A stretch of 22,257 nucleotides of DNA, from positions 1-22,257 of the IMG/VR virus record IMGVR_UViG_3300032157_000046, one strand, 5' to 3'. Numbering within the stretch: position 1 is the first letter of the stretch; the number at the start of each line of letters is the position of its first letter. Positions 13,934-19,594 of the stretch are shown here, piece after piece. The notes beneath the pieces are model-generated. The model made no database searches. It saw only the letters and a list, made by a program, of their open reading frames with translations, and was not told where the DNA came from. This DNA is from a virus. Both the position numbers and the translations under genes were made by a program.

Positions 13934-14968
13934 ATGCACACCTTCATTCATACTGACGGGCACAATCTCTTTCACCGTCAAATTAACATGACCAATCCTA
14001 TGCTGGGTATCGATAGCATGATTGGTATGGCCTTTCACATGCTTATTCATAGTATGCGTAAGGAATACACGAAATGGAACGGAACCCATACAATCTTTTA
14101 CCTGGAAGGGCGTAGCTGGCGTAAGGATGTCTATCCTGATTATAAAGCTACCCGAAGACTCGCATTTGCACAACAGACTGAAAAGGAACAAGAAGATCAT
14201 CTACTATTAGTGGAGGCCTTTGATGATTTTGTCAAATACCTTGATGAAAAGACCAATATCACTGTTCTTCAAAATCCGAGAGCTGAAGCTGATGACATGA
14301 TTGCGGTCTTTATTGAAGCTCACCCGGATGACATGCATATTCTTATTAGTTCCGATTCAGACTTCTTTCAATTGTTACGTTATCCTAACGTAATGCTTTA
14401 TGATCCTGTGAAAAATATTCAAATTAAGCAGGATGGCATTTATGATGACGATGGAAAGAAGCTTGCATTCATTGTCGATACCAACGCCAAAATCAAAGTA
14501 GGTAAACCCGACCCTAATTTTGTAGCGGATCCAGACTGGTTTAATTATGCATTGTTTCTGAAATGTGTACGTGGAGACAAAACTGATAATATTTTCAGTG
14601 CTTATCCGGGTGTTCGTGAAAAGGGAACCAAGAATCAAATCGGAATCCGGGAAGCTTATCTGGATACCGGCAAGGGATATGCATGGAATAATTTTATGAT
14701 GCAGAAATGGGTTGACCATAACCAAGCAACAATGGTTGTCAAAGAACGTTACGAATTCAATCGTAAGCTTATCGATCTGGCACAAATTCCGGATGATGTA
14801 AAAATTGGATGCCTTGAAATCATTGCATCAGAAACTGAACGTAAGAATATTCCTGCTGTAGAAATTGGAACTGCATTTATGCGCTTCTGTGGTAAATGGA
14901 ATCTGAAACGAATTGGCGATAATTCAAATGGATTCATGCCAATGTTGAAATCTAAATACAAAGATTAA
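13934..14968 (+). CDS. 5'-3' exonuclease/flap endonuclease (T4 RNase H-like, FEN family)
   Basis: This 344-residue nuclease would remove RNA primers and 5' flaps during lagging-strand synthesis, as T4 RNase H does. The metal-site acidic residues lie in HTDGHNLFHR (D8), PRAEADDMIA (E118, D120, D121), SSDSDFFQLL (D141, D143) and GDKTDNIFSAYPGV, the helix-hairpin-helix-like DNA-binding loop. The FYLEGRSWRKDVYPDYKATR piece is the usual Y-K-x-x-R stretch after the first metal site. It is slightly longer than T4 RNase H (305 residues). It has its own promoter and no ribosome binding site. A DNA polymerase I-type 5' nuclease domain is the closest alternative description, with the same role. Confidence 0.9.
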   Translation: MHTFIHTDGHNLFHRQINMTNPMLGIDSMIGMAFHMLIHSMRKEYTKWNGTHTIFYLEGRSWRKDVYPDYKATRRLAFAQQTEKEQEDHLLLVEAFDDFVKYLDEKTNITVLQNPRAEADDMIAVFIEAHPDDMHILISSDSDFFQLLRYPNVMLYDPVKNIQIKQDGIYDDDGKKLAFIVDTNAKIKVGKPDPNFVADPDWFNYALFLKCVRGDKTDNIFSAYPGVREKGTKNQIGIREAYLDTGKGYAWNNFMMQKWVDHNQATMVVKERYEFNRKLIDLAQIPDDVKIGCLEIIASETERKNIPAVEIGTAFMRFCGKWNLKRIGDNSNGFMPMLKSKYKD

Positions 14969-14979
14969 AAAGAATAAAT

Positions 14980-15477
14980 ATGAGTGTGAGATTAAAACCT
15001 ATTACAGAAACTAGCTGGCTTGTGCTTGGCGATACCGATGAAACACGTATCGGGCTCTTGACTGAAATGCGGGAACAATATGTTCTCATGGCGCAAGGAG
15101 CTAAACAATCCTTCCTAAGTCGCAAAGAAGTAAACAAATACTTCAAGGAAAATGTTTTCGAAAATGTCATTGAAACAACTTCTGAATCCGATTTACAAAA
15201 AGATTATTTTATTAACGGATATCCTGTAGATTTCGATGGTCCGAATGAAGTAATCATCAAAGGAAATAAATTACCGTTATTCAGCAAAAAAGCAACAAGC
15301 GAAGTCTATTATAGTGCTGGATATTATTGTCTAAACTTTCCAAAAAACTGGATGCCTGCGTTCTGCCCTAAACTTTCTACACTCGAAACATATGAATATG
15401 CAGGTCCATATAAATCTGAATTAGAAATGCGATCTGCTTTAATTAAGCTTCGTAAAGAGAAAAATTCAAAGAAATGA
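14980..15477 (+). CDS. Hypothetical protein (165 aa)
   Basis: ATG 14980 lies 11 bases after the exonuclease stop. The 165-residue product begins MSVRLKPITETSWLVLGDTDETRIGLLTEMREQYVLMAQGAKQSFLSRKEVNKYFKENVF, a beta-rich start followed by a helix. It continues with KLPLFSKKATSEVYYSAGYYCLNFPKNWMPAFCPKLSTLETY, a strand-rich part. The order next to the exonuclease suggests a replication accessory protein, but I recognise no motif. The end is helical and basic (LEMRSALIKLRKEKNSKK). Confidence 0.8.
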   Translation: MSVRLKPITETSWLVLGDTDETRIGLLTEMREQYVLMAQGAKQSFLSRKEVNKYFKENVFENVIETTSESDLQKDYFINGYPVDFDGPNEVIIKGNKLPLFSKKATSEVYYSAGYYCLNFPKNWMPAFCPKLSTLETYEYAGPYKSELEMRSALIKLRKEKNSKK

Positions 15478-15483
15478 GAAGCT

Positions 15484-15825
15484 ATGCCTCCTCATATCGT
15501 TATACATTGGATGGGATTTCGCAAAGATTCAGGCCGTGGTTCCGTGTGGGCATGGTTCACTGAAGTAGGTAAGCCAGTTCAACCTATTCCTAATTACGGG
15601 TATGGTAGCTGGCCAGATTATGTAGCATGCCATGTAATATGGGGAAGTATTGGTAAGAAGCCTCAAATCGAAGAGCATGAACTAACTGAACATTTTCTTC
15701 AAGAAGTAAGAGTTCGTTCAAATAATTATAAGCCAATAGATCCTGAAAAAGTTATTCATCGCTGGGGTAAAGTTTTCAATGAGGAACTCAGCATGTATCT
15801 TTTACTGCTGAAAATGAAGGGATGA
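15484..15825 (+). CDS. Hypothetical protein (113 aa)
   Basis: ATG 15484 has GAGAAG just upstream and follows the preceding gene by six bases. The product starts with aromatic, Gly-rich strands (HIVIHWMGFRKDSGRGSVWAWFTEVG; NYGYGSWPDYVACHVIWGSIG), then a helix (EEHELTEHFLQEVRVRSNNY), and ends in a Leu-rich helix (SMYLLLLKMKG). No family is recognised. It is the last gene of its transcription unit; a structured intergenic region and an intrinsic terminator follow. Confidence 0.75.
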   Translation: MPPHIVIHWMGFRKDSGRGSVWAWFTEVGKPVQPIPNYGYGSWPDYVACHVIWGSIGKKPQIEEHELTEHFLQEVRVRSNNYKPIDPEKVIHRWGKVFNEELSMYLLLLKMKG

Positions 15826-15836
15826 CTAAAAGCAAA

Positions 15837-15896
15837 ATCCACTTAAGTGGATGCCGATGAACCTGTTATCATAACTCGAATAATAGATAACGGCGC
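15837..15896 (+). ncRNA. Candidate structured RNA in the intergenic region
   Basis: Two structures precede the terminator in this 98-base gap. A perfect 16-base palindrome, ATCCACTTAAGTGGAT, lies at 15837-15852. A second element pairs GCC (15853-15855) and GTTATC (15865-15870) with GATAAC and GGC (about 15886-15894), with a 9-base bulge and a 15-base loop. Together with the terminator the transcript end would be a series of three stems. It could be a small RNA, a 3' stabiliser or a processing site. I see no tRNA cloverleaf in it. Confidence 0.35.
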
Positions 15897-15898
15897 TT

Positions 15899-15925
15899 AA
15901 TAGGTCTAGAAATAGACCTATTTTT
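15899..15925 (+). terminator. Rho-independent terminator with GAAA tetraloop
   Basis: AATAGGTCTA (15899-15908), the loop GAAA and TAGACCTATT (15913-15922) form a perfect 10-base-pair stem with T-run 15921-15925. It ends the exonuclease transcription unit. Its T-run overlaps the stop codon of the convergent leftward gene (15924-15926). On the minus strand there is no T-run after the stem, so termination is expected mainly for rightward transcripts. Confidence 0.88.
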
Positions 15926-16214
15926 ATACTTCTTTTATTTCTATGTTAACTTTACCTTTTGCTCTTGATGATATTGCATGAGCTGAATTTGAAGCTTTCT
16001 GTTTATTACTAAATGTAACTAATTCACCACCTCTTTTCCATGGTCTAGTATTAACAAGAATATAATATCTAGTTCCTATTATAGGAGGTGTTTTAGGTTT
16101 TTGTACAGGAGGCGCTGGTGTGGGCGGTGCTGGAGGATTGTTCATCCTATCATAATCTGTATCGATTTGCAAATTTTTCAATTTGCCTTCTGGAAGAAAT
16201 TCATGTATTCTCAT
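15924..16214 (-). CDS. Hypothetical protein with Pro-rich linker (96 aa)
   Basis: This leftward gene encodes 96 residues. The N-terminus is MRIHEFLPEGKLKNLQ, followed by a Pro-rich linker (about residues 27-45, PPAPPTPAPPVQKPKTPP) and a C-terminal beta/alpha module (YYILVNTRPWKRGGELVTFSNKQKASNSAHAISSRAKGKVNIEIKEV). That module resembles the end of the divergent neighbour at 16299: VxFSN, then a helix with N.A..., then a final strand. The linker suggests a structural or adaptor protein. A GATAAATA octamer lies seven bases upstream of the start on this strand, and no Shine-Dalgarno sequence is present. The start is fixed by that promoter and the absence of an upstream ATG. Confidence 0.8.
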   Translation of the reverse strand: MRIHEFLPEGKLKNLQIDTDYDRMNNPPAPPTPAPPVQKPKTPPIIGTRYYILVNTRPWKRGGELVTFSNKQKASNSAHAISSRAKGKVNIEIKEV

Positions 16215-16221
16215 AATGTTA

Positions 16222-16229
16222 TATTTATC
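16222..16229 (-). promoter_or_regulatory. Late-type promoter octamer GATAAATA (leftward)
   Basis: On the minus strand GATAAATA (one base from T4 TATAAATA) lies seven bases upstream of ATG 16214. T4 late promoters initiate about six bases after the octamer, which would give a 2-base leader and hence a nearly leaderless mRNA. It is one half of a divergent pair with the octamer at 16264-16271. Confidence 0.6.
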
Positions 16230-16263
16230 TATAGATTGAAAATTCGATTAAAACGCATTTTCT

Positions 16264-16271
16264 GATAAATA
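16264..16271 (+). promoter_or_regulatory. Late-type promoter octamer GATAAATA (rightward)
   Basis: The octamer lies 28 bases before ATG 16299. Initiation about six bases downstream gives a leader of about 22 bases that contains GGAG (16286-16289). It is divergent from the leftward octamer at 16222-16229, with 34 bases between them, and there is no sigma-70-like -35 element. The T4-type late sigma factor and clamp are not both visible here; only the clamp gene is in the window. Confidence 0.6.
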
Positions 16272-16298
16272 AAACTATATTTATTGGAGAATATGAAA

Positions 16299-16595
16299 AT
16301 GGCACGCCCAAAACCAGTTATAATTTTAGAGAATGTCAATTCAAAGACCTATAAAGCTGAACAGGTTCTTGAAGCGGAAGCTATCTATGCGGTATTTTAT
16401 CAAAGTAAACCAGTTAATTTACGAACACTGAATCATTTAGTTTCATACCCTGGACCTAAATATAAGAAAGTTAGTTTTTCCAATTCAGGCCATGCATTTA
16501 ATTTAGCGGAAAGATTAAACAAATTATTCAAAACTACTGAATTTTCTGTTTATAAATTGACAAATGGTGAAGTTTGCTTAGAAAATGACAATTAA
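16299..16595 (+). CDS. Hypothetical protein (98 aa), possible paralogue of the divergent neighbour
   Basis: ATG 16299 is nine bases after GGAG (16286-16289); the in-frame ATG 16293 is only three bases away and so less likely. The 98-residue product has beta-rich segments (KPVIILENVNSKTYKAEQVLEAEAIYAVFYQSKPVN) and a C-terminus KKVSFSNSGHAFNLAERLNKLFKTTEFSVYKLTNGEV. This C-terminus has the same VxFSN / N.A / final-strand layout as the leftward gene at 15924-16214. Its stop codon overlaps that of the convergent metallopeptidase (TTAA at 16592-16595), leaving no space for a terminator. Confidence 0.78.
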   Translation: MARPKPVIILENVNSKTYKAEQVLEAEAIYAVFYQSKPVNLRTLNHLVSYPGPKYKKVSFSNSGHAFNLAERLNKLFKTTEFSVYKLTNGEVCLENDN

Positions 16596-16960
16596 GGAAG
16601 TGTGTCTACAAAATAATCGGGATACATTTTCCCAAATTTTCTCATTATTACTCCAGCCACGGCATTAGCCTCATTTTCAATTTCACTTCCGTCGGAACCG
16701 TCTAGTTCCATTCCTTGATTAAGTTGTTGCCAATGAACTAATTCATGTACTAAAGTTCTCATAACATCCATTGGATGTCTATCCTTAGAAACAACTCTTA
16801 CTGAATTTCCATCGAACTCCCCAAATGAGGTTCCGCCTCCCACAGCAGAATCGTCATCAACAAGATTTATTGGAGGCAACTCATCAATTCCAAGCTCATT
16901 CTTGCAGAGTTGTAACAAATGTGTTATCATATGTTCTTGGACAACTTCGTATAATTTCAT
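16592..16960 (-). CDS. Zinc metallopeptidase, HExxH type (IrrE/ImmA-like layout)
   Basis: This leftward gene encodes 122 residues from ATG 16960. VHELVHWQQ at residues 71-79 gives the zinc-binding HExxH (H72, H76) with catalytic E73. ENEANAVAG (E97) supplies a likely third ligand, in the E-x-AN-x-x-A layout of ImmA/IrrE-type peptidases. The small size and lack of a signal peptide suggest a cytoplasmic enzyme acting on a phage or host protein. The start at 16960 is preferred over those further upstream because a GATAAATA octamer lies at 16966-16973 on this strand, and the predicted start site is the A of this ATG. The first residues (MKLYEVVQ) resemble the MRIHEF start of the other leftward gene. 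Confidence 0.82.
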   Translation of the reverse strand: MKLYEVVQEHMITHLLQLCKNELGIDELPPINLVDDDSAVGGGTSFGEFDGNSVRVVSKDRHPMDVMRTLVHELVHWQQLNQGMELDGSDGSEIENEANAVAGVIMRKFGKMYPDYFVDTLP

Positions 16961-16965
16961 AACAC

Positions 16966-16973
16966 TATTTATC
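16966..16973 (-). promoter_or_regulatory. Late-type promoter octamer GATAAATA (leftward)
   Basis: On the minus strand the octamer lies five bases upstream of ATG 16960. By T4 late spacing (+1 six bases after the octamer) the A of the ATG is the predicted first transcribed base, so the mRNA would be leaderless. It also ends directly at the ATG of the divergent HNH gene (16974). Confidence 0.6.
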
Positions 16974-17519
16974 ATGAACGCCGCAGACAACAAATCCGAA
17001 TGGAAAAATCTAGACACATTAAAGTTCGACGAACTAACTATCGAACAACTTTTAGATTTAAATGAACAATTAGCCTTATTAAGGAAGCATCAAGAAGCAC
17101 TTAAATGGTTGGAAAATTGCCCTAAATGGGCTAAAGAATTTATCCTAACACCTAAGAATGCCGATTCTGCTAAATTAAAATTTCAATTTCTGAAACAGAA
17201 TATATCTAGAGCCAAAAACAGAAAGGATGGTAAAGTAATAGACATAACACCAGAATACGTTTGGTGGGTTGGACATAATCAAGACTGGAAATGTTCCCTT
17301 ACTGGTGTAGAATTAGAATTTACTCGAGGAGGATATCGGTGGGGTGGAAAATGGTGTAATCCGTTTAGTTGTACCATGGATCGAATAGATAGTAAGAAAG
17401 GATATGTAGAAGATAATATTCAATTAGTAACTTGGCAATCCAATTGTATGAAACGTGATATTAGTAATGAGGAATTTATAGCAATTTGTAATGCAGTACA
17501 TTCGCATAATAAGAAATGA
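16974..17519 (+). CDS. HNH-like endonuclease
   Basis: The 181-residue protein has a helical N-terminus (about residues 20-60, FDELTIEQLLDLNEQLALLRKHQEALKWLE). The nuclease-like core follows from about residue 100: W-K-C-S-L-T-G-V-E-L (C107), then C-x-M-D-R-I-D-S-K-K-G-Y-V-x-D-N-I-Q-L-V-x-W-x-x-N (D136-D139) and a terminal helix. This CxLTGxxL...MDRID..KGY..DNI..V...N order is a known HNH variant in phage free-standing endonucleases. ATG 16974 lies 13 bases from the divergent metallopeptidase start. A TATAAT-like element (16950-16955) lies upstream without a good -35, and no Shine-Dalgarno sequence is visible. A homing role is inferred. Its stop overlaps the next start. Confidence 0.82.
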   Translation: MNAADNKSEWKNLDTLKFDELTIEQLLDLNEQLALLRKHQEALKWLENCPKWAKEFILTPKNADSAKLKFQFLKQNISRAKNRKDGKVIDITPEYVWWVGHNQDWKCSLTGVELEFTRGGYRWGGKWCNPFSCTMDRIDSKKGYVEDNIQLVTWQSNCMKRDISNEEFIAICNAVHSHNKK

Positions 17520-17740
17520 ACACAATCATTGAACAGGTTTCTTTTTGGGGTGCAGTGGTTGGTTCGGTCCTATTAGCATTGAACATCCCTATTAGTGGTT
17601 GGGCATATATTCCTTTCCTTATATCTAACATTGCAACCATTTATCTTCTTAAGAGAAGTAATGCACCCAAAATAGTAGCCTGGCAGAGTGGATTTTTCAT
17701 ATTCATTAACATAGTAGGTATTGTGAGGTGGCTGATATAA
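17516..17740 (+). CDS. Small integral membrane protein (74 aa), PnuC-like pattern
   Basis: ATG 17516 overlaps the HNH stop (ATGA). Of 74 residues most lie in about three hydrophobic segments: residues 9-23 (FWGAVVGSVLLALNI), 26-46 (ISGWAYIPFLISNIATIYLLK) and 54-73 (IVAWQSGFFIFINIVGIVRW). The spacing and the terminal FxxxNIVGIxRW pattern recall half-size PnuC-like or related transporters, but a transported substrate cannot be read. No signal peptide beyond the first segment is seen. Confidence 0.78.
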   Translation: MNTIIEQVSFWGAVVGSVLLALNIPISGWAYIPFLISNIATIYLLKRSNAPKIVAWQSGFFIFINIVGIVRWLI

Positions 17741-17743
17741 ATA
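17736..17743 (+). promoter_or_regulatory. Late-type promoter octamer TATAAATA
   Basis: An exact match to the T4 late consensus TATAAATA spans the stop codon of the membrane-protein gene. The predicted start site (+1 at about 17749) is the A of an in-frame ATG for the next gene, so a leaderless transcript would begin exactly at that codon. Chance matches are expected now and then in AT-rich DNA, so confidence is moderate. Confidence 0.5.
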
Positions 17744-17748
17744 AAGAT

Positions 17749-18096
17749 ATGATCACTCCTTTGAAGACAGCTATCTTCGTGGAAATTAGAAATAAGCATG
17801 AAGAGGCAACACCATTAAATGATGAACAAATGAATAAACTATTATTTCATCATCCAGACGGTTTGCGTCTTTCACTCAAAGGGTTTTTGGTTATTAAGAA
17901 TATATTCACTGCATACTCGTTTGAAATGCCAGATACAATAAAATCCAAACATCAAAAAAGTCTGGCTAAATTAGAATATCCATATTTCCTAACTTCAAAA
18001 CGTTTGGTATTATTTTCGGAAATGGATGCTGCTGTTATAAAACTACACGGCAGTATTCAAAGCTTCCTCGAAGCCTTTTGCTTTGTTGACGAGTGA
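17749..18096 (+). CDS. Hypothetical protein (115 aa)
   Basis: The frame is open from GTG 17728, but ATG 17749 is preferred because the TATAAATA octamer (17736-17743) predicts initiation there. A GTG start would overlap the preceding gene by 13 bases and lacks a clear ribosome site. The product is alpha/beta: ITPLKTAIFVEIRNKHEEATPLNDEQMNKLLFHHPDGLRLSLKGFLVIKNIFTAYSFEM, then TSKRLVLFSEMDAAVIKLHGSIQSFLEAFCF. No family is recognised. The next gene's sigma-70 promoter overlaps its stop codon. Confidence 0.72.
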   Translation: MITPLKTAIFVEIRNKHEEATPLNDEQMNKLLFHHPDGLRLSLKGFLVIKNIFTAYSFEMPDTIKSKHQKSLAKLEYPYFLTSKRLVLFSEMDAAVIKLHGSIQSFLEAFCFVDE

Positions 18097-18114
18097 GCGA
18101 CTATGTGTTAGTAT
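18086..18114 (+). promoter_or_regulatory. Sigma-70 promoter
   Basis: TTGACG (18086-18091), 17-base spacer and TAGTAT (18109-18114), each close to consensus. It overlaps the end of the upstream gene. The predicted start site near 18121 is only three bases before ATG 18124, and there is no Shine-Dalgarno sequence, so a leaderless transcript is predicted, as for the exonuclease gene. Confidence 0.62.
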
Positions 18115-18123
18115 TGTACTATT

Positions 18124-18582
18124 ATGGGCAAAAAAGAAGTCATCAATCATGACCACGAAAGACTGTGGGAAGAACTTACCCTTGAAAGAAGTGTTCAGGA
18201 TGGGGAAAGCCCTCCTTACGGCGGCTACGGTGGAAATCATCCGGGCTATAAAAACTATTCCTGGGGTGTTCCTGGAAATGATATTACTTACCGTAATAAA
18301 GAAGGTAAACTGCATCGTATCTACGGGCCGGCTTATGTAAGCACACGCCATGACATGGAACGTTGGTATAAAGATGGCGAGTATCATCGAGTTGGTGGTC
18401 CTGCTGTAAGGCATAAAAATACCATGCTTTGGTATTTTGAAGGTAAGCTTCACAATCTGGATGGTCCTGCAGTTATTGATCCAGGTGGACCTAAACAGTA
18501 TTGGATTGACGGTAATCGTATTTCTCCTAAAGAATTCAAGAAACAAGTTAAAAGTAGACGAAAAAGAGGTTTGTTAAAATGA
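18124..18582 (+). CDS. Repeat protein with HRxxGPA motifs (152 aa)
   Basis: The 152-residue protein has a Gly/Tyr-rich N-terminal region (about residues 30-50) and then tandem repeats of W-Y-x-x-G-x-x-H-R-x-x-G-P-A-V at about residues 56-71 (NKEGKLHRIYGPA), 81-96 (WYKDGEYHRVGGPAV) and 103-118 (WYFEGKLHNLDGPAV), with a fourth partial unit at about 126-131 (YWIDG). Such repeats are familiar from phage proteins of unknown function and resemble MORN-type beta-hairpin arrays. The C-terminus is basic (KQVKSRRKRGLLK). It shares a stop/start overlap with the phosphoesterase. A protein- or membrane-binding role is possible. Confidence 0.82.
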   Translation: MGKKEVINHDHERLWEELTLERSVQDGESPPYGGYGGNHPGYKNYSWGVPGNDITYRNKEGKLHRIYGPAYVSTRHDMERWYKDGEYHRVGGPAVRHKNTMLWYFEGKLHNLDGPAVIDPGGPKQYWIDGNRISPKEFKKQVKSRRKRGLLK

Positions 18583-19352
18583 AAATTAAAGTATGGAGTG
18601 ATCTTCACTTGGAATTTAGAGAATTCTTGTTCGATCATATTCACATTGAACATCCTGACGATAAGGATACCACCTTGCTTCTGGCAGGAGATATCAGTAT
18701 TGGTACGACTGCAAAACCTTTTGTGGAAGCAATGTGCAATCACTTTAAGCATGTATTGATGATCCACGGAAATCACGAATACTACCACCAAGACTTTCTG
18801 AAAGTTGTGAAAGATTGGGAAGATTGGGAAACTGAAGGTGCTCCAAGTAACTTTCATTTCTTATACAACGACTGGCGTATTCTCGATGGTGTTCGTTTCC
18901 TTGGTGGTACTATGTGGACTAACTTCGGTGATGGAGATCCATTGACCATGTCCTACGCCCACAGAGTAATGAATGACTACCAAGAAATACGTGTTGAAGG
19001 TCAACGTATCACTCCGCATTTTATTTTGCGCGAGCATGATAGGTTCATGGATTTCCTCTTACCTAAATTCGAGGAACCATTTGATGGACCTACTGTTGTT
19101 ATGTCGCATCATAGTCCTGGAAACGTCCTGAAGCGTAGAGGATATGCTGGAGATCGAGTCGATGCTTGCTATTTTGCAGACATTGAGGAGATGATTGGTT
19201 ATCATGATAAGGCTGTGTTGTGGGTTCACGGACATACACACGAAAGTTGGGATTACACAATCAATAATACCAGGGTGGTTTGTAACCCTTATGGATACTG
19301 GGGTGAATCTACCAATCCAAATTTTGATAGGGCGCTCATTCTGGAAGTGTAA
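18579..19352 (+). CDS. Calcineurin-like metallophosphoesterase
   Basis: This 257-residue protein has the full metal-site series of calcineurin-like phosphoesterases: SDLHLEF (D8, H10), LLLAGDIS (G37, D38), MIHGNHEYY (N65, H66), then VVMSHHSPG and WVHGHTHESWDY towards the C-terminus. These bind two metal ions and would hydrolyse a phosphoester or phosphodiester. The substrate is not evident: a nucleotide, RNA 2',3'-cyclic phosphate or DNA end are all possible. The nearby rtcB, which joins 2',3'-cyclic phosphate or 3'-phosphate ends, makes an RNA-end role one possibility. ATG 18579 overlaps the preceding stop; its own stop overlaps the next ATG. No signal peptide is seen, so it is cytoplasmic. 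Confidence 0.9.
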   Translation: MKIKVWSDLHLEFREFLFDHIHIEHPDDKDTTLLLAGDISIGTTAKPFVEAMCNHFKHVLMIHGNHEYYHQDFLKVVKDWEDWETEGAPSNFHFLYNDWRILDGVRFLGGTMWTNFGDGDPLTMSYAHRVMNDYQEIRVEGQRITPHFILREHDRFMDFLLPKFEEPFDGPTVVMSHHSPGNVLKRRGYAGDRVDACYFADIEEMIGYHDKAVLWVHGHTHESWDYTINNTRVVCNPYGYWGESTNPNFDRALILEV

Positions 19353-19543
19353 TGCAGGAATACATTGAAGAATGTAAGTATACGGGTATTACCGGAATGG
19401 TGTATACTCCTTATGTACAGGACAACCTGGTAATACCAGGTTGTCCTGTATCTTTTCTTCAATTCGTTTATCTGTGCAATGTTTCAGATGAAGAAGCAAC
19501 TATTCTAAAATTAAAATACGGATCGAAAATTTCAACTGAGTAG
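19352..19543 (+). CDS. Small protein with C-terminal LKLKYG motif (63 aa), hairpin-containing
   Basis: ATG 19352 shares a base with the preceding TAA. The 63-residue product ends FVYLCNVSDEEATILKLKYGSKISTE, which matches the C-terminal motif of the small genes at 8746, 12109 and 12508, so it is a real family member. Its first 35 codons, however, are packed with RNA structure: a 7-base-pair inverted repeat (19377-19408) and a 35-base palindrome with a T-rich tail (19416-19456). The N-terminal half (MQEYIEECKYTGITGMVYTPYVQDNLVIPGCPV) is unlike its relatives. It may be an ancestral family gene reused as a regulatory segment. Confidence 0.65.
   Translation: MQEYIEECKYTGITGMVYTPYVQDNLVIPGCPVSFLQFVYLCNVSDEEATILKLKYGSKISTE
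19377..19408 (+). repeat. Inverted repeat upstream of the palindrome
   Basis: AGTATAC (19377-19383) and GTATACT (19402-19408) form a 7-base-pair stem; the 18 bases between include GGTATTACC, which can fold into a small inner hairpin. It precedes the larger palindrome by seven bases. Alternative pairing between the two elements could give an antiterminator/terminator switch, which is inference. Confidence 0.4.
19416..19456 (+). terminator. 35-base palindrome with T-rich tail (terminator-like), inside a coding gene
   Basis: 17 bases at 19416-19432 are the exact reverse complement of 19434-19450 with one central base; a hairpin would have 15 base pairs and a 5-base loop. The tail TCTTTT (19451-19456) completes an intrinsic-terminator layout. 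It lies between the metallophosphoesterase gene and the promoter at 19545, where a terminator would be expected, except that a translated frame runs through it. A dimeric DNA-binding protein site is another reading. Confidence 0.62.
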
Positions 19544-19544
19544 A

Positions 19545-19573
19545 TTTACACAATCGACAAAGTCACTTATACT
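19545..19573 (+). promoter_or_regulatory. Sigma-70 promoter of the RHH-fusion gene and rtcB
   Basis: TTTACA (19545-19550), 17-base spacer and TATACT (19568-19573). The predicted start site near 19580 leaves about 15 bases of leader, with AAAGG (19584-19588) six bases before ATG 19595, so it is a normal leadered transcript. It most likely also drives rtcB, which starts nine bases after the first gene. Confidence 0.72.
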
Positions 19574-19594
19574 GCTAGTAACTAAAGGCATAAT

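Noticed and set aside
14375-14785. Leftward frame of 136 codons inside the exonuclease gene
   Set aside because: Antisense to conserved FEN motifs; no domain and no promoter.
15837-15896. A tRNA or tRNA-like element in the intergenic region
   Set aside because: No cloverleaf, no T-loop GTTCRA and no acceptor stem could be built; only simple hairpins are present.
16950-16955. TATAAT as a sigma-70 -10 box for the HNH gene at 16974
   Set aside because: No acceptable -35 hexamer 16-18 bases upstream, and it lies inside the leftward metallopeptidase gene.
18043-18546. Long leftward frame of 167 codons over the repeat-protein gene
   Set aside because: The rightward frame has clear repeats, promoter and coupled neighbours; the leftward one is its antisense shadow, without motif or ribosome site.
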